Assembly: GCA_017935805.1 (NCBI GenBank)
Contig: JAGBGV010000142.1
Span: 1-13,163 of the forward strand
DNA from: Clostridia bacterium
Lineage (GTDB): Bacteria; Bacillota_A; Clostridia; Oscillospirales; CAG-272
Reading direction: 5' to 3'
DNA: 13,163 nt
The notes below the pieces were generated by a model. The model saw only the letters and a program-made list of their open reading frames with translations. It had not been told where the DNA came from and searched no databases. Of this stretch, positions 1 through 6,425 are shown piece after piece. The position numbers and the translations under genes were made by a program. The first letter of the stretch is position 1. The number at the start of each line of letters is the position of its first letter.

Positions 1-1567
1 GGAGACCGATGGACGGCTCGTCCAGGATATACAGCACTCCTGCGAGGGATGAGCCGATCTGTGTGGCGAGACGGATTCTCTGTGCCTCACCGCCCGAGAG
101 AGTTGAGGATTTTCTCGCAAGAGACAGATAGTCAAGTCCGACGGACACGAGGAACCCAAGACGGCTTTTCAACTCCTTGATGATCTCCCGCGCGATCTGC
201 ATTTCCGTTTCCGTGAATGTTAGGGAGTTTGTAAACTCAAGGGATTCCACAACAGACATAGAGCAGAACTCGTGAATGTTCTTGCCGCCGACTGTTACCG
301 CAAGGGCATCCTTGTTCAGCTTTGCACCGTGGCAGTCGGGACACTCGCGGTCTGTGAGGAACTGCTCGTAATATTCGTGATCCCAGCTGCCGGGCTGTGC
401 GCGGTTTTCGATTATCTTCAGCAGTCCGTCGAAGGTGACAGTCTGTGTCTGTGAGCGTGCGCCGAAGTGACGTGTCACCGTGAACAGCTCGGGGGAGCCG
501 TACAGCAGAACGTCATATGCGGCTTTCGGATAGTCGCACAGTGGCATGTGCAGGTTCGCACCGTATTTTTCGATTGCTGATTGGATGAGCGGTCCGTTCC
601 AGCTGTCGTCTGTGAGAGATTTGAATCCGTTTACCGCAACAGCTCCTTCAGAAAGGGAGAGAGACTTGTCGGGAATGATCTTTCGGGGGTCAACGGAGCG
701 CAGAACACCGAGACCTGTACAGGTGGGGCAGGCTCCGAAGGGGTTGTTGAAGGAGAACATTCGCGGTTCAAGCTCGCCGAAGCTGATCCCGTGCTCGGGG
801 CAGGCGTAGTTTGTGGAGAATTCTTCCTCTTTTGATTCGCCGCCGTCTCTGGGCATGGTTACGCAGGTGACAGAGCCTCCCGATTCCCGAAGCGCACATT
901 CCACAGAGTCGGTGAGACGTCCGCGAAGATCCGGCTTCATTACAAGTCGGTCGATTACCAGCTCCACTGTGTGGCGCAGGTTCTTGTCAATCTCGATATC
1001 CTCGGAAAGATCGTATATTATTCCGTCAATTCGAGCGCGGACGTAGCCGTTTTTCTTTGCGTCCGCAAGGACTTTCTCCTGGCGACCCTTTTTGCCGCGG
1101 ACAACTGTGGAGAGGATCATGAATCGCTCACCCTCGGGCAGTGACATAATCTTGTCGATTATCACGTCCGTTGTAGTCTGACGGATCTCGCGGCCGCAAA
1201 CAGGACAATGGGGTACGCCCAGTCGCGCGTAAAGCAGGCGGAGGTAGTCATATATTTCCGTTACCGTGCCGACGGTTGAACGGGGGTTTTTTGATGTGGT
1301 CTTCTGGTCTATGGAAATGGCGGGAGAGAGACCCTCTATTGAGTCAACGTCAGGCTTGTCAAGCTGTCCGATGAACATTCTCGCGTAGGATGAGAGGGAT
1401 TCCACAAACCGTCTGTGACCTTCGGCGTATATTGTGTCAAATGCGAGAGAGGATTTACCCGAGCCGGAGAGCCCTGTGAACACAACGAGCTTGTCGCGTG
1501 GCACCTCCACATCTATGTTTTTCAGATTATTCATCCGCGCACCGCGAACGATTATTTTTTCAGGCAT
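1..1567 (-). CDS. uvrA: UvrA, excinuclease ABC subunit A (N-terminal 522 codons; gene continues past window base 1)
   Basis: UvrA is the DNA-damage-sensing ATPase of nucleotide excision repair; it acts as a dimer, loads UvrB at lesions and works in the cytoplasm on DNA. The start is ATG at 1567 with an AAGGAGG ribosome binding site at 1573-1579. Visible features in order: Walker A GLSGSGKS (residues 32-39), a UvrA-type continuation ([19 protein letters not shown]), a CPVCGRE pair, a zinc module at residues 256-283, the ABC signature LSGGEAQ from residue 490, and Walker B with LDEPSIGL at 515-522, where the window ends. Usual UvrA length is about 940 residues, so roughly the last 45% lies outside. 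In the zinc module the expected CxxC...CxxC reads CPEH...CPTC (C256, H259, C280, C283), so one Cys is His. An XRE regulator gene ends 16 bp upstream on the same strand and may be co-transcribed. Confidence 0.97.
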   Translation of the reverse strand, partial: MPEKIIVRGARMNNLKNIDVEVPRDKLVVFTGLSGSGKSSLAFDTIYAEGHRRFVESLSSYARMFIGQLDKPDVDSIEGLSPAISIDQKTTSKNPRSTVGTVTEIYDYLRLLYARLGVPHCPVCGREIRQTTTDVIIDKIMSLPEGERFMILSTVVRGKKGRQEKVLADAKKNGYVRARIDGIIYDLSEDIEIDKNLRHTVELVIDRLVMKPDLRGRLTDSVECALRESGGSVTCVTMPRDGGESKEEEFSTNYACPEHGISFGELEPRMFSFNNPFGACPTCTGLGVLRSVDPRKIIPDKSLSLSEGAVAVNGFKSLTDDSWNGPLIQSAIEKYGANLHMPLCDYPKAAYDVLLYGSPELFTVTRHFGARSQTQTVTFDGLLKIIENRAQPGSWDHEYYEQFLTDRECPDCHGAKLNKDALAVTVGGKNIHEFCSMSVVESLEFTNSLTFTETEMQIAREIIKELKSRLGFLVSVGLDYLSLARKSSTLSGGEAQRIRLATQIGSSLAGVLYILDEPSIGL

Positions 1568-1572
1568 CTTTG

Positions 1573-1579
1573 CCTCCTT
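1573..1579 (-). promoter_or_regulatory. Ribosome binding site of uvrA
   Basis: AAGGAGG on the minus strand lies 5 nt before the uvrA ATG at 1567. It falls in the 16-bp gap after the XRE gene stop, which supports translation of uvrA from a shared transcript. I see no room for a separate uvrA promoter in this gap, though one inside the XRE gene cannot be excluded. Confidence 0.8.
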
Positions 1580-1583
1580 GGAT

Positions 1584-1802
1584 TCATTTTATCTTTCTTG
1601 GTATATCGGTAAGACCTGCAATGTAGTCGAGAGAAACATTGTAGTATTCGGCGAGAGCGATCGCGCGGGAGAATGGCAGATCACGCTTTCCGTTTTCGTA
1701 TTGTGCGTAATACGACTGACTTGTGCCGATGATATCAGCGATCTCTTCTTGGCTTTTGCTTGAGAGTTTTCTCAATTCTTTTATCCTTGGCAAATCTTTC
1801 AT
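1584..1802 (-). CDS. XRE/Cro-type helix-turn-helix regulator, 72 aa
   Basis: This is a small DNA-binding regulator with one HTH_3 domain and no other domain. The core reads [20 protein letters not shown], a classic Cro/CI helix-turn-helix, followed by a helical stretch ending in [11 protein letters not shown], a common end of single-domain XRE proteins. I chose ATG at 1802 ([10 protein letters not shown]) and not the ATG five codons upstream at 1817. A GGAGA (plus-strand TCTCC, 1811-1815) sits 8 nt before the 1802 start and would lie inside the coding region if 1817 were used. The gene is divergent from a small plus-strand gene at 2004 and ends 16 bp before uvrA. Repeated ATGAACTA half-sites in the divergent region are the likely operators, so it probably represses itself and the divergent gene. 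The regulator's signal is unknown. Confidence 0.88.
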   Translation of the reverse strand: MKDLPRIKELRKLSSKSQEEIADIIGTSQSYYAQYENGKRDLPFSRAIALAEYYNVSLDYIAGLTDIPRKIK

Positions 1803-1858
1803 AAAAATGATCTCCATTAATGTTTGAAATTGATGTTGTTTGAAAAAAACTATAAAAA

Positions 1859-1938
1859 TGAACTAAAAAAGCTTGACTTTAGTTCATATATGAACTATAA
1901 TATACACGTACGAAAATTTTTATTCCAGATATGAACTA
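1859..1938. promoter_or_regulatory. Operator array: four ATGAACTA half-sites, including an 18-bp perfect palindrome
   Basis: The perfect palindrome TAGTTCATATATGAACTA lies at 1880-1897. Two single copies of its half-site ATGAACTA, same orientation, flank it at 1859-1866 and 1931-1938. The palindrome overlaps promoter P1, and the third site sits about 25 bp upstream of the second -10 at 1966. An inverted repeat with a centred axis inside a promoter next to an XRE gene is the usual pattern of autorepression. Binding by this particular XRE protein is inference. Confidence 0.7.
1873..1901 (+). promoter_or_regulatory. Sigma-A-type promoter P1 upstream of the 86-aa gene
   Basis: TTGACT at 1873-1878 and TATAAT at 1896-1901 are separated by exactly 17 bp on the plus strand. 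Transcription would start near 1908 and give a leader of about 95 nt before the gene at 2004. The spacer is almost filled by the 18-bp palindrome at 1880-1897, so a repressor bound there would block RNA polymerase. Confidence 0.8.
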
Positions 1939-1962
1939 AAATCACAATTATTGAAACTGTTG

Positions 1963-1971
1963 TGGTATAAT
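1963..1971 (+). promoter_or_regulatory. Possible second promoter P2 (extended -10)
   Basis: TGG immediately followed by TATAAT (1966-1971) is an extended -10 element on the plus strand. There is no good -35 at the expected place (1943-1948 reads CACAAT). It would start transcription near 1978, about 26 nt before the gene at 2004, just upstream of its TTGGAGG ribosome binding site at 1993-1999. Confidence 0.45.
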
Positions 1972-2003
1972 GCGAAATAACACTTATTACTCTTGGAGGT
2001 TAT

Positions 2004-2264
2004 ATGAACAGTATATTTGAAGAAATATGGGCAACATCTCTCGCGGACACGCATTTAGCGCATGGCGGCGAAGATGAACGGATTTTGGATATCCTTGAGA
2101 AATACGAGGAGAAATTGCTTGATTCTCTGGGCGAGGACATGAAACCGATATTTGAAGAATACAATCTCACCCAAAATGAGTTGTCTGCCGTATGCGGAAA
2201 ACAGTATTTCTTTGCAGGCGTACGTTTTGCAACAAAATATCTGCTCGAGGTGATGTATGGGTGA
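2004..2264 (+). CDS. Small helical protein of unknown function, 86 aa (DUF6809-like)
   Basis: The start ATG at 2004 has a strong ribosome binding site (TTGGAGG) just upstream. The protein is acidic and predicted mostly helical, with no signal peptide or membrane segment. The layout is an N-terminal helix (MNSIFEEIWA), a Glu/Asp-rich central helix (ILDILEKYEEKLLDSLGEDM), and a C-terminal segment FFAGVRFATKYLLEVMYG. The pattern 'short acidic helices, then F-x-x-G-x-R-x-A-x-x-x-x-E-V' resembles small Firmicutes proteins grouped as DUF6809, which often sit beside XRE regulators; this match is from memory and unverified. It is divergent from the XRE gene and expressed from a promoter covered by the operator palindrome, so it is probably a repressed accessory gene. 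Whether it is a toxin, an antitoxin or a phage-type early protein cannot be said. Confidence 0.75.
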   Translation: MNSIFEEIWATSLADTHLAHGGEDERILDILEKYEEKLLDSLGEDMKPIFEEYNLTQNELSAVCGKQYFFAGVRFATKYLLEVMYG

Positions 2265-2281
2265 ATCGGAATTGTCCGTCA

Positions 2282-2380
2282 GCAGGCTTTGTCGGAATCT
2301 CATTAAGCCTTCTCCAGCATTTAGAATAAATGCGTTGGAGAAGGTGGCACGAAGTGCCGGATGAGGAGACCAAAGCCTGC
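2282..2380. repeat. Palindromic interspersed element, copy A (nested hairpins)
   Basis: The ends GCAGGCTTTG (2282-2291) and CAAAGCCTGC (2371-2380) form a perfect 10-bp inverted repeat. Inside is a long hairpin: CCTTCTCCA (2308-2316) pairs with TGGAGAAGG (2336-2344), and GCATTTA (2317-2323) with TAAATGC (2327-2333), leaving loop GAA and a 2-nt bulge. A second hairpin GGCAC-GAA-GTGCC follows at 2346-2358. The inner part is repeated at 4927-4992. The element fills the gap between two convergent genes and could also act as a transcription end, although no T-tract follows. Similar CCTTCTCC/GGAGAAGG elements are common in Oscillospiraceae genomes (general knowledge). Confidence 0.8.
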
Positions 2381-2425
2381 ACGTCCTATCGAGATCCCAT
2401 CTCGCACGACGGACGACAACTAATA

Positions 2426-4636
2426 TCATAATTGCTTGTTATCCACCCTCCCTATTATCTCGTCTGCCCGCAGCTTGTCACAGCGATAGGCTTTGCGGAG
2501 TAGCTCAGAGGGGATGAATTCGTCATATTTCTCGAAAACCGGGGATTCGCCGGGGGATATAAGTGAGTCAAGATCAATTCCGTCGCGGCGTATCTGCTCG
2601 CTTATCATCCGCATCATTTCGTCTCCCCGACCGCCTTCCAGCTTGAAGGTCATGTAGTAGCATCCCTCAAACTCCATGCCGGTGAGCTTGAATCTGCCTG
2701 CGTTACGCACAAGATAACGGCGAAGCGTGCGGAAACTGCGAGTGCCAAGCCAAGGGAACAGCGCCCATGTGTATCCGCCGAGAGGTAGAATACAGCTCTC
2801 TGTCAACCCTGTGTTTCTTGCCACAGCACGGGCGACGCGGAGTCTCTCAAGCGCTCCCTCACGGAGATATGGATATTCCGTATCCTCGCGGAGCACTTGT
2901 CTCATTCGCTCGAGTATTCTTGTGTGAACCTCGCCATAGTCTCCGGGCCAGCTGATTTCCATTTTACCCGCAACCGGCTTAACGTAGATGAGATGTCGGG
3001 GTATGTCAAGCTCCTCAACCTCCCACACGCGACCTGCCAGGGCAAATCTGTCGCCAACCGGGGGAGGAGTGGTAATAACGCCTATTTCATCGGACTCGCA
3101 ACGAACGGTAAAGTCCTCGCTGTCCTTGAATACGGCATAGAACTTGAAGGAGTTGACCAGCTTTTCGCCGCGAAGTCCAACTATAAGCTCACGCTCGTCA
3201 GTCAGCTCCAGCCAGTCATTGTTGACCATTGAGAGAAGCAGGGTCTTGTAGTCTTCTTCCTCTATATATCGGAATGGGGGCAGGGAAAGGATCTTCTCTG
3301 CCAATGCTTTGGGGGTAAGTGCGCCGCTGCTTGCAACTGTTGACAGGGTTTGCTGGAACAGAAGGGAGTAGGGGCATTTTCGCATTAGCGGCGGCTCGAT
3401 GAATCGCTCTTCGATGTAAAGCTGAACTATGGCAATGGCCTTGAGCAGCTCCCATGGGATAAGTCCCGGCAAGGGAGTGTTCGGCAGGGGATTTTCCTCA
3501 CGGAACACCATCATCATCTCCGGTGGATCTCCACGTCTGCCGCTTCGTCCAAGTCGCTGCAGGAATGATGACACGGAGTTGGGTGAGCCCTGCTGAATGA
3601 TGCGCTCAAGCTTGCCGATGTCGATACCAAGCTCCATTGTTACTGTAGCACAAGCAACAGCGCTGATGTCGTCATCCTTCATTTTCAGCTCTGCTTCCTC
3701 GCGGATAGCGGCGGAGAGAAAACCGTGGTGGATGAGGAATCGGTCGGGGTCGCCTCGGTAGTCGGCTATTTCACGAAGGGTGGCGCAGATGTATTCCGTC
3801 TCCTCGCGGGAGTTGGAGAACACGATTGCTTTTTTGCCCTCGGTGGCTTCATATATATATTCGTAGCCCGGGTCAAGGTGCATGGTCTCCTCACGGCGGT
3901 TGCCAACGGGAGTTACAGCCTCGGCTACGTCCTTGTCCACAATGTAGAAGTGCTCCATGCCAAGCTTCCAATGTACCTTTGACGGCGGTATTTTTGCAAC
4001 TACTGTGTCACGACCGCTGCCAGAGCCGAGCCAAGCCGCCGCCGTGTCCATGTCTCCGATAGTGGCGGAAAGTCCGATACGACGGGGAGAGATGCCTGTT
4101 TTCTGACGCAGTCTCGCAAGCTGGCAGATGATCTGATTTCCGCGATCGCTTCCCGTGAGGGTGTGGATCTCGTCGATCACGATGTAACGGAGATCTCCGA
4201 ACAGTCGAATGAGGTCGGAGGAACGGTGTATGAGCATTGCTTCAAGGGATTCGGGAGTGATCTGCAATATCCCTCGGGGTGTTTTCAGTGCCTTTGATTT
4301 GTGGGACTGCGCCACATCCCCGTGCCAGTGATAAACAGGGATGCCTGTCTCGTCGCACAGCTCGGATATACGCCCAAACTGGTCATTTATAAGGGATTTC
4401 AGCGGAGCAATATAGAGCGCACCAAAGGACTCGGGCATATCATCGTAAAATTCCGACAGAATAGGGAAGAACGCGGCTTCCGTTTTGCCCGAGGCGGTCT
4501 GGGAGGGGAGGAGCAGGTTGGTGTCAGAACCGAATATTACCTCTGCTGCCGCAACCTGAACAGGGTTCAGCGCTTCCCACCCGCGGCTGTATATATATTC
4601 TCTTATAAACGGTGAGTATGAATCAAAAACAGACAT
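2426..4636 (-). CDS. sngC: Lhr-like DEAD/DEAH superfamily 2 helicase, 736 aa (Shango SngC-like)
   Basis: This is an ATP-dependent nucleic-acid helicase, probably the DNA-processing arm of the module. All SF2 motifs are visible: NPVQ (24-27), motif I PSQTASGKT (44-52), Ia APLKSL (77-82), Ib TPESL (127-131), II DEIH (155-158), III SAT (190-192), IV IVFSNSRE (271-278), V around TMELGIDIG (333-341) and VI QRLGRSGRRG (360-369). After the two RecA folds comes a winged-helix and beta-barrel-like region (about 395-560), as in Lhr-core helicases, then an uncharacterised C-terminal part. The start ATG at 4636 has AGGTGA at 4641-4646. It is the third gene on this strand after a TerB-domain gene and a BrxD-like ATPase gene, the SngA-SngB-SngC set. 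A 418-bp repeat-filled gap precedes it, and I see no convincing promoter there. BREX-associated BrxHII is the main alternative family name. Confidence 0.87.
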   Translation of the reverse strand: MSVFDSYSPFIREYIYSRGWEALNPVQVAAAEVIFGSDTNLLLPSQTASGKTEAAFFPILSEFYDDMPESFGALYIAPLKSLINDQFGRISELCDETGIPVYHWHGDVAQSHKSKALKTPRGILQITPESLEAMLIHRSSDLIRLFGDLRYIVIDEIHTLTGSDRGNQIICQLARLRQKTGISPRRIGLSATIGDMDTAAAWLGSGSGRDTVVAKIPPSKVHWKLGMEHFYIVDKDVAEAVTPVGNRREETMHLDPGYEYIYEATEGKKAIVFSNSREETEYICATLREIADYRGDPDRFLIHHGFLSAAIREEAELKMKDDDISAVACATVTMELGIDIGKLERIIQQGSPNSVSSFLQRLGRSGRRGDPPEMMMVFREENPLPNTPLPGLIPWELLKAIAIVQLYIEERFIEPPLMRKCPYSLLFQQTLSTVASSGALTPKALAEKILSLPPFRYIEEEDYKTLLLSMVNNDWLELTDERELIVGLRGEKLVNSFKFYAVFKDSEDFTVRCESDEIGVITTPPPVGDRFALAGRVWEVEELDIPRHLIYVKPVAGKMEISWPGDYGEVHTRILERMRQVLREDTEYPYLREGALERLRVARAVARNTGLTESCILPLGGYTWALFPWLGTRSFRTLRRYLVRNAGRFKLTGMEFEGCYYMTFKLEGGRGDEMMRMISEQIRRDGIDLDSLISPGESPVFEKYDEFIPSELLRKAYRCDKLRADEIIGRVDNKQL

Positions 4637-4652
4637 AATGTCACCTCGAGGA

Positions 4653-4707
4653 GTTATGAGTTATGATTTCACTTCGTGAAAGTTATGGTTCGCTGCGCGA
4701 AGTTATG
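4653..4707. repeat. GTTATG direct repeats alternating with two short hairpins
   Basis: GTTATG occurs at 4653-4658, 4660-4665, 4682-4687 and 4702-4707. Between the copies lie two perfect hairpins: TTTCAC-TTC-GTGAAA (4667-4681) and TTCGC-TGC-GCGAA (4689-4701). The block lies 17 bp upstream of the helicase start, inside the mRNA leader, and could influence RNA processing or translation. It looks like a small repeat family of its own and not part of the helicase promoter. Confidence 0.7.
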
Positions 4708-4850
4708 AGCCCCGGAAACTTTTTTCACGTTGTTCAAAAAGTAATTTTCATTAATAATTGTGCCAATCGAACTGCACGGAAAGATTCTGCGAGATGGAGA
4801 TAATCCTCCGATTCAACGCTATACCATCTTTCACGACAGACAGTCGAGCA

Positions 4851-4867
4851 ACGCAACATAGTTGCGT
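4851..4867. repeat. Perfect 7-bp hairpin
   Basis: ACGCAAC and GTTGCGT flank a 3-nt ATA loop. There is no T-tract on either side, so a simple intrinsic terminator is unlikely. It belongs to the chain of small palindromes between the ATPase and helicase genes. Confidence 0.65.
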
Positions 4868-4897
4868 AACCTGTCCCTACGGGGAATTCGTTTTTTC

Positions 4898-5000
4898 GTC
4901 AGCGGGTTCGGTGGGATCTTACCAAGCCTTCTCCAGCATTTAGAATAAATGCGTGGGAGAAGGTGGCAGACGAAGTCTGACGGATGAGGAGACTAAAGCA
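4898..5000. repeat. Palindromic interspersed element, copy B
   Basis: It shares with copy A the leading CGTCAGC and an almost identical core at 4924-4967. CCTTCTCC (4927-4934) pairs with GGAGAAGG (4956-4963), and GCATTTA-GAA-TAAATGC is unchanged at 4936-4952. The second hairpin has a different stem, CAGAC-GAA-GTCTG (4967-4979), where copy A has GGCAC-GAA-GTGCC. Both arms changed together and the GAA loop is kept. The trailing GGATGAGGAGAC is also shared. The outer 10-bp inverted repeat seen in copy A is not conserved here. Confidence 0.78.
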
Positions 5001-5054
5001 CGGATTGTGATGATGTAGTCAACTTAACTTTATTCAACGGACAACGAAACATCA

Positions 5055-6425
5055 TTAAAACTGTATATCGTCAAGAGTGATCTTCGGCTTTTGCGGTGGG
5101 GTGGACGAATTTTTTTCTTCCTCGATGGCTTCGTCCACAGAGGAGGAAACTGTGCTTCGCTCCACTGTTCCCACGATCTCGGCAAACGACTTGTCGGGAT
5201 TTGTGAGCAAGAGGTCGAGGAGTGTCACAAAGTCACGGATTATCTCTCGGGGCGTTATCATTGAGTCAGCTCCCTCCCGTGAGAGGGATGCGGCGAGAAA
5301 ATCACGCATATTTTCTTCGGTAAGTCGCACATCCCACTTGTGATATTCTCCATGGAGTGAAGCAAGTCGGATAACCAAGGCGAGGAGCTCGCTGTCGGAA
5401 AGGCGCTTCAGTCGGAGTACGGGCTGCATCAGGGAACGAAGTTCACCACCGAATCTGTGATCCGCAAGTCTGCTTCGGAGCGCTTCGTAGCTGTAAAGAC
5501 CCCGTCTGCTGTCCTCGAGAAACTGGGGTGTGCCGCCGAAAACGATCATCAGCCCGGGAGCACGTCCCTGCATGGTGTCGTTGAACATGGCGAGTATCTT
5601 TTCGTAGTTGTTCTCGCGGGAGATGCGGTTGGGTATTTTGTAAAGGTTCACGCACTCGTCGATGTACACGCACATTCCGCTGTAGCCAACAAGGCGGACG
5701 AATGCGGTGAACAGCTTGAGATAGTCGTACCAGTTGTCATCGTTTATGACGGAAATAGAGCGGATTCCCGTAGCACCGCGAGCCTCTGTTCGGGTGTTGT
5801 ATTCTCCGCGAAGCCACTTGAGACAAGCGGACTGCTTCAAATCATCGTCATTTCTCCATGCGAGATAGTATTCCCGAAGCACGGAGGCAAAGTCAAAGCC
5901 GCCAACATCCGCCTCAAGCTCTCGGAGGCTCTTCATTATACGTCGACCGAACTCGGCAGAGTATTCCTCGCTGTCGCGGTCATAGCCTTCCTCGGAAAGA
6001 GTCTGTCCGATGCCTGTGAACCATTTACCGAGGATCACGGGAAGCGCACCTCCGTCGGGGGAAGACTTGACTGCCATATTCTTCATCAGCTCGCGGAAAG
6101 TTGCAAGGCCGTAGGATGACGAGCCTGTCAGCTTTCGTTCAGGTGAGAGATCGCAGTCCGCGGTAACAAAGCCACGGTCAAGGGCATATCCGCGGGAAAG
6201 CTGGATAAGGAAGCTCTTGCCGGAGCCGTAGCGTCCGATTATGAATTTTGTTGAGCCCTCGCCGTCTGCTACTCGGTCAAGGGAGTTTGTCAGCGCCTCG
6301 ATCTCGTCGTTTCTGCCGATGGCGATGAACGGCGCGCCCACTCTCGGCACAACGCCGCCTGACAATGATGAAAGGAGCGTACCGAGTATGCGTCTCGGCA
6401 CTTTATTTACTGCATTTGTAACCAA
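5055..6425 (-). CDS. sngB: BREX-type (BrxD-like) P-loop ATPase, 456 aa (Shango SngB-like)
   Basis: This is a cytoplasmic ATPase of the BREX ATP-binding (BrxD, DUF2791-type) group within the AAA/STAND-like P-loop proteins. Visible motifs: GRNDEIEAL near the N-terminus (37-45), Walker A GRYGSGKS (64-71), Walker B MCVYIDECVN (251-260), a sensor-like strand GLMIVFGGTPQFL (291-303) and a possible arginine finger in YEALRSRLA (313-321). The C-terminus is a low-complexity Ser/Glu tail (about 425-448). The gene overlaps the end of the TerB-domain gene by 19 bp, so they are translationally linked. The apparent start is TTG at 6425, with AGAGGA about 9 nt upstream; a GTG eight codons later is an alternative, but the TTG fits the ribosome binding site better. 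The helicase gene follows after 418 bp. It probably powers loading or switching of the helicase on phage DNA, by analogy only. Confidence 0.85.
   Translation of the reverse strand: MVTNAVNKVPRRILGTLLSSLSGGVVPRVGAPFIAIGRNDEIEALTNSLDRVADGEGSTKFIIGRYGSGKSFLIQLSRGYALDRGFVTADCDLSPERKLTGSSSYGLATFRELMKNMAVKSSPDGGALPVILGKWFTGIGQTLSEEGYDRDSEEYSAEFGRRIMKSLRELEADVGGFDFASVLREYYLAWRNDDDLKQSACLKWLRGEYNTRTEARGATGIRSISVINDDNWYDYLKLFTAFVRLVGYSGMCVYIDECVNLYKIPNRISRENNYEKILAMFNDTMQGRAPGLMIVFGGTPQFLEDSRRGLYSYEALRSRLADHRFGGELRSLMQPVLRLKRLSDSELLALVIRLASLHGEYHKWDVRLTEENMRDFLAASLSREGADSMITPREIIRDFVTLLDLLLTNPDKSFAEIVGTVERSTVSSSVDEAIEEEKNSSTPPQKPKITLDDIQF

Larger units (their letters stand above)
4637..5054. other. 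418-bp gene-free stretch inside the three-gene module, made of small repeats
   Basis: No plausible gene is seen. From helicase side to ATPase side it holds the GTTATG/hairpin block (4653-4707), an AT-rich stretch near 4730-4760, a perfect hairpin ACGCAAC-ATA-GTTGCGT (4851-4867), a short TCCC-TAC-GGGA hairpin (4874-4885, one extra G) and the palindromic element copy B (about 4898-5000). On the minus strand a weak TTGGCA-like -35 lies near 4770, but no good -10 goes with it, so the helicase is probably read through from the upstream genes. Confidence 0.7.

Noticed and set aside
1880..1897. LexA (SOS) box upstream of the XRE/uvrA unit
   Set aside because: The palindrome has GTTC-N6-GAAC polarity. 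The Gram-positive LexA box is GAAC-N4-GTTC, so it does not fit.
2055..2429. 124-codon minus-strand frame opposite the 86-aa gene
   Set aside because: It runs through the palindromic repeat and antisense to a gene with a good ribosome binding site and promoter; no recognisable domain.
2282..5000. CRISPR array
   Set aside because: There are only two copies of the repeat, 2.6 kb apart with a gene between, and no regular spacers or cas genes.
5457..6119. 220-codon plus-strand frame opposite the ATPase gene
   Set aside because: The opposite strand carries Walker A, Walker B and sensor motifs; the plus frame shows no domain and no ribosome binding site.
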